Notes under the pieces: generated by a model
Told to the model about the DNA's origin: nothing
The model's input: the letters and a program-made list of their open reading frames with translations, nothing else
The model's database searches: none
Assembly: GCA_021904315.1 (NCBI GenBank)
Contig: CM038917.1
Coordinates: forward strand, 15,050,041-15,114,040
Source of the DNA: Sphagnum magellanicum
Lineage: Eukaryota > Streptophyta > Sphagnopsida > Sphagnales > Sphagnaceae
Length of the DNA stretch: 64,000 nt
Direction of reading: 5' to 3'
Translations under genes and position numbers: made by a program
Shown here: positions 23,201 to 33,239 of the stretch, piece by piece
How the letters are laid out: each line of letters starts with the position of its first letter
Numbering within the stretch: the stretch's first letter is position 1

Positions 23201-25100
23201 AACTCTAGGCAATCCTTAGTAGTCTGCCCCAGGAAAAGCGCATATGTAATCTCTTTCCATTTAGGATTACAAGTAAATGTGACATAAAGGTTTGGCTTAC
23301 CAAATTTGTGGACCCTGGCCATGGCATCCTGGTACAGTTGGCCCATGGCGCGCTCACCACCTTGGAATGACGACGGGAGAATCATCTTCTACCCAACGTC
23401 GTTCCCGAGAACGTCGCCAGCATTCAATGCATCTTGAAGACCATTGTATAGGTCGTAACGCAATTGTCGTTGGTTCTCGCGAATAAACTTCAAGCGGTTC
23501 TGTTCAATACATGCATACGCGTCAACAATGAATTGCTACAAAAGCCTTCCAGCTCGTAGAATCCATTCCTGGTTGATGCGATGCTGTAGCATGTATGCAT
23601 AATATTGAAGCATGGTGACGCGCGCAGAACCGCGTTTACCACCTTCTGTATTCTCGTCATCCTGGATGAACAAAGAACCATCCCATTGAAATCCATTCAT
23701 GGGATGTCGTCATGCCATCCGTTGCGTCCATCTGGGAAGAGAAGGACATAGTGCAGTGGCATGTATGCACTATGCAAGGGAGAGACGCGCTGAAAATAGC
23801 CATTAGTCGAACGCACAACAATGTCACGTGTGTCTACTTCATCCACATCGCCCCCAACCATCAATGCGCCAACTTCGTCAACAGTTGGCACATTATAACA
23901 TCGCAAATTAGTGCGGCGATCGTTCACCAAATGAAGACTTAGCTCAATAGCCCCGCCTTGGAGCCGTTCCGCGGCCATTTGGTAGATGATGGCATAAGGG
24001 TTGCATGCATGTAACATTGTTTGCAACGACTGCATGGTGTCCCTATTCAAGCCACCAAAATTACCCATCCGGCCATCAAGCTCAGCATGCGGATCGCTGA
24101 TGTATAGTTGGGCGAATTTTCGCACCTCGCCAGGTTGAGGAAGTAGACTCCCCATCCTATGGTAAAGCTCAGCGCAAAGACGGTAAGTATAATTGCCAAG
24201 TTGGGCAACATTGGTATCCAGGTTGGCCCCCACAGACGTGAAGGCTAATGCACTGTTGTAAGAACGGATGTGCTGACGAAAGTCTTTCGCATCCGTTTTT
24301 TTACCTGTAAGGAGCCGCCTAAGTGGCTTTAGTGGAAGTGCCAACGGGGGCAACGTCACTTTACCTTGCGCTCAGCATAGTGTAAATTGCGAATTGGCGC
24401 ACGAATTTGATGCGGCACACTTCTTCCAAAAAGTGTAGGGCGTCGCACTTGCCACACATAGTGGTCATTTCACCTAAAGTGTGGCGAAGACCACGATGGC
24501 TGCCATCAAATTCATGGTGCACCAAAGGTATCATTTGATTCCCACCTTGGTTTGCGCGATCTAGTTCACGCTGGGCACTACGTGCTTAACGGTCAATGTT
24601 TCGAATTTCTTGGCGACGCTCTTCCGACAATTGCTCACACTGGCCCTGGTGAACCTGAGGATCCGTGTTATGCATTTCATGTTGCCTATCAGAATGCAAA
24701 AGTGTCCGAGCATTAACACGCCCAACATTTTCTAAAGCAATTTGTGCATCGTTGCACGAAGTTCTCTGAACTACCCGCCAGCTAGCATTCATTACATTTT
24801 GCGCATCGTTGTGCGTAGTTCTCTTAATTGCCCGTCGGTTGGCATTCGCCGTAATCTGGGCATCGTTGTGCCAGCTGGCATCTGCTGCAATCTGCGCATC
24901 GCTACGCACAGCTCTCTGAGTTTTTTGCCGGCTGGCATCCGCAACAATTTGCGCATCATTACGCACAGCTCTATGAGTTGCCCGCCGGTTAGCATCTGTT
25001 GCACGTTGCTTCTCAGATCGAGCAGCGTGCCTTTCTCGAGCAAGACGATTTCGACAGAGGCGCGGGTCCTCAAAAGGGCCTCCTCTTCCTCTTCGTTCAT
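20265..25100 (-). pseudogene. Helitron B replicase-helicase (RepHel), recently decayed
   Basis: This is one continuous polyprotein, N to C on the minus strand. A 19-residue repeat region is at about 24740-24990. A Cys-rich motif with CGKCDALHF lies near 24450, followed by the Helitron N-terminal domain (23697-24359). The Rep nuclease (22615-23690) carries the HUH motif GLPHAHIL near 23080 and the tyrosine block KYMYKYVYKG near 22660. A linker domain with SASEASWRLFSF lies near 22500. The PIF1-type helicase (20265-21600) carries IDGPGGTGKTYT, ILWDEAP, LGDFRQVLPVIPRG, LLRNLDPLAGLCNGTR and TINKSQGQTF. Rep nicks and joins single strands; the helicase unwinds. Two one-base frame changes (near 23697 and 22170) and about ten in-frame stops break it. 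Most stops sit where relatives have Gln or Arg (CAG to TAG, CGA to TGA). The sequence is more GC-rich than its surroundings, which suggests a young insertion. Confidence 0.9.
24740..24995 (-). repeat. 57-bp tandem repeat at the N-terminus of Helitron B protein
   Basis: GCGCATCGTTGTGC-like units start at 24744, 24801, 24858, 24894 and 24951. The spacing is 57 bp except for one 36-bp unit. In the coding frame they give 19-residue units of the type RSDAQIAADAS plus RRAIKRT. The period is a multiple of three, so copy-number changes keep the frame. Confidence 0.75.
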
Positions 25101-25160
25101 TGGTTTAATGAGAGTTGTTGTGTTGAAGGGGGGGGAGATAGGTGAAGAGGTCTGTTCAAA
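25015..25160 (-). repeat. Inner copy of duplicated Helitron 5' coding end
   Basis: The stretch from AGGCACGCTGC through the GAGGAAGAGGAGGCCC block to CTTCACCTATC (minus strand) matches 27775-27905 with small differences. This inner copy continues into the full Helitron protein; the outer copy does not. Confidence 0.75.
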
Positions 25161-25164
25161 GCAA

Positions 25165-25540
25165 AGTTGGCTGTAATGAGCTCACATTGTGTCCCCTTTC
25201 CAAATGTCGAAACTCTAGAAATCATAATCTTCAGGGCCTCCATTCCTGCCAAGGCCTAAACTAATTTTGCCAGAGGAAAAAAAAAAAAAAACCAATAAGT
25301 CGAAATATTTTGATGTTGTAGTAGCAGCAGCGTTTTGGAATTCTGCCTGGACAACAACAAAGATAGAATTGTAGAAACAGTGTCAAACTAGCTAAATTTA
25401 CAACAATATTCCTTCCATCAGAAGTGCTTTCCAATTTGCAATTCATGAAATTTCTTCAATGTACCTTGGCTACAATGAACTCACATTGCATCCCCTTTCC
25501 AGAAGCTGGAACTCTAGCAATCATAATCCTCTTAAAAGAC
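25165..25540. repeat. Short duplication flanking the captured gene piece
   Basis: The stretch from TTGGCTGTAATGAGCTCAC to AATCATAATC at 25170-25240 recurs at 25465-25535 as TTGGCTACAATGAACTCAC and so on. Between them lies a poly-A plus AACCAATAAGTC stretch (25268-25300) that recurs at 26918-26950. Confidence 0.65.
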
Positions 25541-25553
25541 TAATCAATATCAA

Positions 25554-25790
25554 TCAATCCTTGGTTGAGTTATGGGGGCAGGTTTTCAGGAAATTGAGGA
25601 TGATGTGGTTATATTCCTTGGGATTTTCAATTTGAGGTATGTGCCCACAATTCTTCATCACAACCAACTTTGCTTTGCTTGTACCTAAGTGTCTGCACAG
25701 TTAATGCCTAAGTTAATGCCCTGGTCGCAAGGGCATTCCTGAAATATGTGCCCTTCCTTGGCTATGTGCAGAATATCAAAAGGGCCATAC
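25554..25790 (-). pseudogene. Alpha/beta-hydrolase C-terminal exon fragment
   Basis: On the minus strand the frame around 25560-25690 reads AKLVVMKNCGHIPQIENP then KEYNHIILNFLKT and ends with TGA at 25554-25556. GHIPQIENP is the conserved region of the catalytic His in plant alpha/beta hydrolases of the ABHD6/MEST-like type. Upstream (25690-25790) the match fades, with a small frame change around RHLGTS. This piece and the one at 26709 belong to one ancestral gene in the same orientation. They sit between two copies of the Helitron 5' coding end, consistent with DNA-level gene capture. It is unlikely to be functional. Confidence 0.65.
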
Positions 25791-26029
25791 TGGTACATGA
25801 CTCCAACCTCAAGCCATAGGCCTGTCATTGTGGATTCTTCTTTTTCACCCAAATTTTCATATAAGAATGGTATTTTGTTTTCTTAGGATTAAAAAAATGA
25901 AAATAAGAAAATCATGTTGTACATGATGATGATGACTCCAAGAAAGTTCAAAGTCTTGAAACAACCAATTTTCTCAATTGGATTTTTCAGGTTTGTGATA
26001 ATGGATGATGATGAGTTCAACTCACTTGG

Positions 26030-26330
26030 AGCATATCGTGAAAAATGAATTTCAAGAGCCACCTTGCCAGCTGCTGGAAGTCATAACGCTGAGATGTTAC
26101 TGCCTTTTGTTTGGCATTGGCTGATGCCCTTGCTGTAGTTGTTTCTACCACCTCCCCCCTATCGTCAGCGCTGATGGCATCAACACCTAGATTGGTCTAG
26201 CTCTCTGTGACCCGCGTACGAAGAAGAGCATTTGGAGGGTCTTGTGAAGTGCTGGCGGTAACACCACCGCCCAAATTCCTTGAAATAGGAAATGCAACAA
26301 CCTGCACCTACTTTAATTCCCCTACTCCAA
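26030..26330 (-). other. Open coding-like stretch of unknown identity
   Basis: A minus-strand frame reads with only one or two stops and includes NLGGGVTASTSQDPPNALL and AKQKAVTSQRYDFQQLARWL. Base composition is higher in GC than the flanks. I do not recognise the family. It lies between the two hydrolase pieces and may be another captured exon. Confidence 0.35.
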
Positions 26331-26708
26331 ATATCCCGATTGAAACTTCGGCACCCACATTGCCAGTTTTGCTATTGCTCTCCATGGGTTCCTCCAAAGA
26401 TCCGCACAAGGTTTCCCACTTTCTTCCACCTGAGAGTATTGTGATCGGCCTCAGATGACCATGTTGGAATTGACTTGGCGACCACTATTAGACCCCATAC
26501 CTGGTTCACCTAAGCCATAAACCAGTTTCGATTATCACATCGTCACTGGAATTAGAGAGCATTGGCATTGGGTTGAAGACGTGGAGGTTCTTCCTGATCA
26601 CTAATTATGTGACATGGCCATGTTTGCACAACTTTCGTAAAACAGATTTCTCTTGATAAGCATGCAACTATCACATTGCTTTGTATGTCACATTCGCAAG
26701 GAAGACCT

Positions 26709-26897
26709 TCATTCCCTTGACATGACCTCCGATATGCTGGACAGATTACTCCTGGCAAAAAGCTCGTCCAAGCTAGTCGACATGAAACCCACCCATGAGT
26801 TGGAAATCACCACTTTCTTCACAAAATTTGGATACATTTCTACCGTCTGAAATGCCACCATGCCACCATAGTTAGTTCCCACCAATTGTATATGGTT
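26709..26897 (-). pseudogene. Alpha/beta-hydrolase exon fragment with nucleophile elbow
   Basis: The exon begins after a good acceptor (TTGTTTTTCAG ending at 26898) and reads NHIQLVGTNYGGMVAFQ, then EMYPNFVKKVVISNSWVGF. GxSxG of the family is GTNYGG here, so the nucleophile Ser has become Asn. Beyond about 26709 the frame is broken. The retained intron-exon boundary shows that genomic DNA was copied, not an mRNA. Confidence 0.65.
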
Positions 26898-26917
26898 CTG
26901 AAAAACAATTTCGCAAG

Positions 26918-26939
26918 AAAAAAAAAAAAAAAAAAAAAA
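26918..26939. repeat. Poly(A) run in intron-like sequence
   Basis: Twenty-two A residues precede AACCAATAAGTCAAAATA. A shorter version is at 25268. On the gene strand it is a T-run upstream of an acceptor. Confidence 0.8.
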
Positions 26940-26999
26940 CCAATAAGTCAAAATAGAGCATGAATAATTGATGACAACATGTTATTATGATGTTGCAGC

Positions 27000-27770
27000 A
27001 ACAGTAACAGTTTGAAACATGTGGGGGCAATAAATCATATAAAACTCATGACCAAAAAACATAGTCTTTTAAGTTGAAGGTTTATTAGTATTGAAAAAAT
27101 ATATCCTACAAAGAAGTCGAATCTCACAATTTGTCCTGAAACTTCCCTATGCTTTTGGGTAATGAAGTATTATTAGGGTTTAGGGTGGTTTAGTGAGAAC
27201 TAATCCTATCTTTTGTGAAGGGAAAAAAAAAATCTCCTCATTAATATACATTAGGAAGGAAATTGTTCCCCAAAAAAACCACTAAATACATGTTTACAAA
27301 ATATTCTAAACATTAATATACATTGGTGCAAAACAAATTCGCCCCATTTTTGCTGCTGGGAATCCAAAGAGCTCTTGGTCCTTGTAACTTTTAGCTTGTA
27401 AGAAAAAATTCCAAATCAAAGAGCACCTTCAGATAGCATCACAAAAACACTAACTCAGCACTTTAGGGTATGGGATATATTTCTTACATTATATATTCCA
27501 TATATTCCCAAGTGCAAAAAATTATTGAAACAAAAGCATAGTATCCCCAAAAAAGCAAAAATAAAGATTTTATAACAAAATTGACAACAAACAACAAAAA
27601 ATTCTGCAAAATACATTTGTTGTGAACCAAAATGTGTAAGAAACATCACTTGGTGCATTTTGCTTGGAATTTCACACGAAGTGGGATTTAGTAGTCTCTG
27701 TGGTGACCACCTATCATGCTCTTCGCTTTCCAGATGAAGTCCCCTGGTTTCTTTAAATTGTATTTATTTA
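27000..27770. other. AT-rich stretch inside Helitron B, no gene seen
   Basis: This is non-coding sequence between the hydrolase exon and the outer copy of the Helitron 5' coding end. No recognisable frame. Confidence 0.4.
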
Positions 27771-27774
27771 TTTT

Positions 27775-27953
27775 AAATCGGGAGCGTGCCTCTCCCGGGG
27801 AAGATGGTTCGGGTGGACGCATGGGTCCTCCAAAGGGGCCTCCTCTTCCTCTTCGGTCATTGGTTTAATGAGGGTTGTTGTGTTGAAGGGGGGAGATAGG
27901 TGAAGAGGTCCATTCCGTGGGAAAAGTAACCAGGGAAACAAAAGGGATCCCAA
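27775..27953 (-). pseudogene. Outer, truncated copy of Helitron 5' coding end
   Basis: The stretch matches 25015-25160 over about 130 bp, including the TEEEEEAPLEDP / NEEEEEALL-coding GAGGAAGAGG block and GAGAGGCACGCTCC. The similarity stops abruptly at 27775, where low-complexity sequence begins. Confidence 0.7.
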
Positions 27954-28399
27954 GTTCTAGTGTAAATAGGGAATTCTTTTTGTTTCCCTAGTGTAAAGTC
28001 AACTAATTTTTCTAGTATTTTCAAAAATTTCACCAAATTTGCGAAATCACAAATTTATAATTTTTTTATAAAAAAATTAAAAAAAAAAATTATAACAAAG
28101 AAAACTTAATCCCAATTCCCAACTTGGCAAAATTTAGTTTTATTGCAAGTCTTTACATGCTGTAAAAACTAAAAATTACTTAAGAATAGGGTAAAGCCCC
28201 TCCTCCTAGGCCCCTTATTTCTGAAACCCATCCCACCTATGGGCCTTACTCCCCCCTCCCCCAATTGTAAAGCATAAGGTAAACTATATCATAAGCCCAA
28301 AAATATTCATTATGAAGGGCGTGCTAACCCTAACCCCTTTACCCCCAAGGAGGACGACGGGACATGTCCAAACTCCAAAGCATTTTTTATCTTCCCCAC

Positions 28400-28510
28400 A
28401 AATGAGGGGATGGATGAATGACGAGACAGACGGATGGAAAGGATGACCGGATGAGAAAGACGACCGTCGCAAGCCGACAAAACCACCGATATTATATATA
28501 GAGATAGAGA
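28400..28510 (-). mobile_element. 5' terminus of Helitron B (candidate)
   Basis: The minus strand begins TCTCTATCTCTATATATAAT at 28510, preceded by A, then ATATCGGTGGTTTTG and GACGGATGGAAAGG-type subterminal sequence. Helitron A starts with TCTCAATATCTGTGG and has similar subterminal repeats. If this is the left end of the element that codes at 20265-25100, Helitron B is at least 8.2 kb long. Its 3' hairpin and CTRR end were not found. Confidence 0.65.
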
Positions 28511-28511
28511 T

Positions 28512-30480
28512 TGAGCCATGTTTTGAATAATAGACATAAGTGTAAAAGTTTTCCTTATATTCACAACTCCCATTAAGAAAATATGCAAAGCTTTTATTGG
28601 ATTTTTAATTTTTTAATATAATATATCGTCAACAATGATTTGTTGTTCGTTATTTAAATGTTTCATCTGAGAAGAAAAATCATCATATGGTATTTGTTCT
28701 ACTTGTTGAGAAATTTCATACATTAATTAGTTTTTTTCTTGTTTATATTTTTTTGATGGGTATTTTTTCATATGCTAAATCATATTGCTCAATTTGTTTC
28801 ATATTGATACACAATGTTTTTTTTTTTTGGATTATTTGCATTTGTGATTATTTCCAAAGCAAAAAGATTGACATCCCATCCATTTGTTTCATGTATTTTT
28901 GTGTATTTTTTAACAATTGATTGTAGATTATACCATTCATCTTGATACTTATTAGTATTGCAGAAATTGTTTATGTTTTTTTTTCAAATCTTTCAAAAAA
29001 ATTCTTCTCTTACATGTAAACATCTTTCCAAAATTTATGTTTATTTTTTCAAGAAATCTTAAATTCACAAACTGGTTTGAATAAAAGGACTAGTTTTTAA
29101 TAACAATTTTTTAGATCTTTATGTTTATTAAATGAAACCAAATAGATAATCTTTCTTCTTTGTTATTTTTTCAAGCTTTTAATATTATAGTCAACCACAA
29201 ATTCTGCTAGACATAGATCTTCTGACATTTCATGTCATTTTTTATATTTATCAACTATTGATTTGCAACAATTTTTTATTGAACATAAAGGTTAATTACT
29301 TTTAAAAATTGTGGTATTATTGCTTTTTTTTTATCATGTGTTTCGCAAGTGTTTGTAAATTGGAATGATCTTGTTGTATGATCAAATGAAGTTGATAATA
29401 TTATTTGCATTGTTTGTTGAAAATTACAAATTTCATTTCCCATTTTTCTTATTCATTCTAATGCTTTAGTTTATTCAATTTTACATTTTTTCAATCTTGA
29501 CTTCATTTTTTGTGTAACAAACTTGTTTGTTTTTGTTAAATAAGGGCAATATCCAATAGCAACACATGAATCCAATATAAATTGTGCATCTATGTTTGCT
29601 TCCCATAAAGTCCCTATTATTTTGCACCACCAATAGAATAATCATCATGTAACATGTGTGGCAATACATTTTGTAAAAGATTTACATTGTTGGAACATTT
29701 ACAATGCTTTTGTACATATTCACCGTATCCTCTTAATTGAATTTTTTGTACAAATGCAAAATGTGGTGTTATTAGATGTTCTTTAATTCTATTTAACATT
29801 GCAACAAATTTCATATTTGATGGATTGCGAATAATACAATTTCGTAATATAATATCTAACAAACTATTTGAACTTATTTTCTTTTCACAAGATGTACAAA
29901 TGAGGACATGTTTCTTCAATTCTATAATTTTTATAAAAACAAGAAAAATGTTCATTTGTGATTCAAATGCATAATGCACTTGATAACCAAAATATGTCTT
30001 GAATAGTAATAACATGCATATTCTGCAATGTCTAATATTTCATTTTTATAATTAATGTTTTGATCTTCAACATCAATTATAAATGAAACCTTTCTTTTCT
30101 TTTCTTTTTGAATTTTTTTCTTTTCATACACTTCTAATTTTTCATCCATTTTTTTCTATGAGATTATCATTTGTATATGTATCAATCTTTTTTTCCTAGG
30201 ACATTATAAAAATTTGATGTTTGTTGATTTGATTTATATTTTTCAGCAAATAACATTGTATTGGCATGGCACTTTTTGAAACTATTTTGAATGTTTATAT
30301 TTCTATTAATATTATTTGAATCCTTATTATTAGGATTTTCTGTTTTGATTCTAGGAATTTGAGGTGTTTCTAAACTTGTGATACATTTAAGTCAAAAATT
30401 GGGTACATGGATAAAAAAGTTGATGCAATTTGTTGGCAAGTCCACTTAGAATATTTATCTTTCAATTCCCAAAAAACATG
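28512..30480 (-). pseudogene. Helitron C replicase-helicase remnant, different lineage
   Basis: Minus-strand blocks, N to C: FKKCHANTMLFAEKY (near 30260) and CEKKISSNSLLDIILRN (29840-29900). Next is NRIKEHLITPHFAFVQKIQLRGYGEY (29720-29800), which resembles the DUF6570-like segment of Helitron polyproteins. ANIDAQFILD with YLTKTNKFV (29500-29600) resembles the region just before the Rep tyrosines. A degenerate helicase motif I region, HIFLMGVVNIRKTFTLM then IIQNM, lies at 28520-28580. The Rep core and most of the helicase are lost or unreadable. Composition is far more AT-rich than Helitron B, and the reading is broken by frame changes, so it is older. Helitron B's 5' end begins right after the IIQNMAQ codons, as expected if B inserted here. 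Confidence 0.6.
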
Positions 30481-31089
30481 ATTTAATTCATGATCATATA
30501 GTAGTGAAATTGCCCCATAACCCTCCTTTGACTTACTAATATTGACACTTTTTGAATGTAAGTATTTTCATCATTCACATCTCCATTATGTAAATCATGC
30601 AAAAAATCAGCATTCAATTCACAAATTTGACATCACAACACTTTAGGTATTCCCAAACAAATGATTCCTACAAACAAAGCTTGTTATGGTGACAAAGCAT
30701 GGCAAAGCTTTTTTAGTATTTTATTATATATGCAATCACATCAAATAAACAATCACCTACCTTGAAGTGAAAGTTGAAAACTCATTGTAAACCAAGTCTT
30801 CATATGTCAATATTTATATCCATCATCTTAACTATTAAATTTATTGCAAAAAGTCTTTAGTTTTAGATTTGATTTTAGGATTATATAACAAATTTTAATC
30901 TTTATCATGCGCAATTTTCAATAAACAAAATATTATAATATCTGTATACAAACTATTGTCCAAAATTATAACAAAGTTGAAACGAAAACTTTGAAATCTA
31001 AAAAGAAAGTTCAAGTTCAACTTGATTGTACAAGAGGAAACGAATGAAAAAATATGTACATTCTCAACCAAAAAACATATGTACAATTC

Positions 31090-32330
31090 AAGATTGATTT
31101 TCCTTTTTCAAAATAAAGTATCTAATTATTTTAGTACCAAGACTCAAGGTAAATTCACCTTTGGGATTCTTTTCCTTAAACAAATATAGAAAAATATCTT
31201 GCCTTGCTTTGAATTGCTCTAGAATCCCCAAGCTAAAACCTAAAAAGGAACTAATCCAAGGCTCATACAAGATAACATTGTATTCTTCACCATTGTCTTA
31301 CATTATCTTGTAAGTAATCCAGGCTTGGCTCTCAACTTCAACTATAGATCTACAAACATGATAGTAGAATATAGCATCCACATTTGTCAATGGATGCAAA
31401 TTCACTATTGGATCAATTGTCTTTTGTGGATGAAAAGTCTTCTCATCGATTCTTTCATCCATATTCTTCTCAATATGATCCATCCATGAAAGAATATAGC
31501 ATCCATGTTCATCAATGTCTTGATGTTAGCATATGCAAAGTATCATGAATGCTACTATTGTCAAATTCTTGAACACCATGGGCATGGCTCTTTTAAAAAA
31601 CTCCAATCAATCATGTAATTCGGACACCCATGTTTTAAGGTCATTTAAATTCATAATTGGATCAATTTTTTCTTTCATTACACTAGGAAATATTGGTTCC
31701 CTACCATACAATAACTAATAAGGATTGTAAGGGGCCAAAGAGGCTTGCTTATTAAATTTGTACTCGATGGCTCCCCCTAAATCACATGACTCCCCCTAAA
31801 TAGCCCATATTTTCATCATCCACATTTGATTGTTTGAACAACTCATTTAGTTAACCGATTAGATATAGGGTGATCTCATGATGTGGTTCTATGACCAATC
31901 AAGGCCTTGACACATATTTCATCAAAAGGCCCTAAAACTTCCTTTCCTTGGTCAATTAACACTTCAACAAGTACCCCAAATCTAGCTAAGCAAGACTTGA
32001 TCAAGAAATGCAATAATTGTCAAGTTTAAAGAATTTTATGATAGAAGTATGAGTTCAATCCATTTGCTAAAATGTTCCACCATCACTAAAACATATTTTG
32101 CACCATGCGATAGTAACTAGTGGTCCCACAAAGTGTAAACTCCAATTATATCCCAAACCCATGACATGTAGTGGTTTCAATTGAAGTGACAAGGTGTTAA
32201 AATTTGGTCATACTCAATAACACACTTCACACCAGCTTAATTACATATGTTGCAACTTGTCGATACATCCAAGGTTATCGGTGTCAACCTTGTCATGTCA
32301 CATTAATCGTGTCAATTTTGATATCAATGT
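31090..32330 (-). pseudogene. Ty3/gypsy integrase and C-terminal region remnant
   Basis: On the minus strand the integrase zinc region (CNICNxAGVKCVIEYDQILTP) is at about 32195-32250. The core start follows (WVWDIIGV at 32150; KYVLVMVEHFSKWIELI at 32050-32110). Next come a segment like APYNPYxLLYGREPIFPS (31680-31740) and KIDPIMNLNDLKTWV (31620-31670), then LEFFKRAMPMVF (31560-31600). Integrase inserts retrotransposon DNA. Many stops occur and the first two catalytic acidic residues are not all readable. No reverse transcriptase was seen to its right. It belongs to a lineage different from the plus-strand gypsy element at 55-61 kb. Confidence 0.65.
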
Positions 32331-32529
32331 AGCCCAATGTCATGTTAGTTTAAGGTCAACCTAGGTTAAAGCATAATGTTTTTGCAAGGATGAATTTCTT
32401 ATCCTACCAATGATTCAGATTTAGTCAACACCGCATAATTTTGGGGGACATGGGTGATTGGCCAAACTTGGATCTTTGTCAATATGATGATTAAAACTCA
32501 ATTGCAAAAGAAAAAAGAATCTAAACTGT

Positions 32530-32915
32530 CAAAAAGTCATCATCTTAATGGTCAAGATTCATTTGTTTTCATTTTTCATTTTTTGTGATTGAAATCCAAT
32601 TGTAACATGGACCAAGGTGTCCATAGGGGCGAAAACCAAGTCTACCCAATCACAATCCTGTGATGACTGAATTCCATTCTAAGAAAAAAAAATGGTTGTC
32701 AAGATGTAATGACTAAATTTCAACCTGCATCTTGATGGTCAACATTTTTTTTTCCCAATTGGAATTCAATGATCATATGGACCTTGACTAGGGTGTCAAC
32801 AAGGATTGAAACTAGGCCCTCCTTAGTTGTAATCCATGTGGTGACATAATTTCAATCAAAAATGAAAAAGGTCATAAGATGTGATGACTAAATTTCGATC
32901 ACCATCTTGATAGTC
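32530..32915. repeat. Tandem repeat, about 185-bp period, two to two and a half units
   Basis: GATGTAATGACTAAATTTCAAC, CATCTTGATGGTCAA and CATATGGACC with AGGGTGTCAACA recur at similar spacing at about 32530, 32700 and 32870. Non-coding. Confidence 0.55.
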
Positions 32916-32923
32916 ATTAAATG

Positions 32924-32949
32924 AATAATAATAATAATAATAATAATAA
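32924..32949. repeat. (AAT)n microsatellite
   Basis: A perfect trinucleotide run of about 26 bp, adjacent to the 185-bp repeat. Confidence 0.9.
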
Positions 32950-33239
32950 AACTTGCAAAATGAAAAAATAGGAAAAAAAAATCTTATTGTGAGAGCATTT
33001 AGTAAATGGCATTGTTGACTAAACAAATTGACACATCCATCATGATGCTAACTTGATGACTGGCGTGAAAACAGCACCTCGTGTCATTTTTAACAACCTT
33101 GTGTAACCTTGAAAGATTGTTAAGAACAACTTCATCAATAGCTTGCATATCATGTTTTGGATGAAATACCAACATTTTTATGCTAATTTGGGCCAATAAA
33201 TCTACACAAGATCTAGTAATTTTATCTAGTGCTTGCAAA

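Noticed and set aside
26918..26939. Poly(A) run as the tail of a processed retrocopy of the hydrolase
   Set aside because: On the hydrolase strand it is a T-run upstream of a splice acceptor, and introns are retained, so this is not a retrocopy tail.
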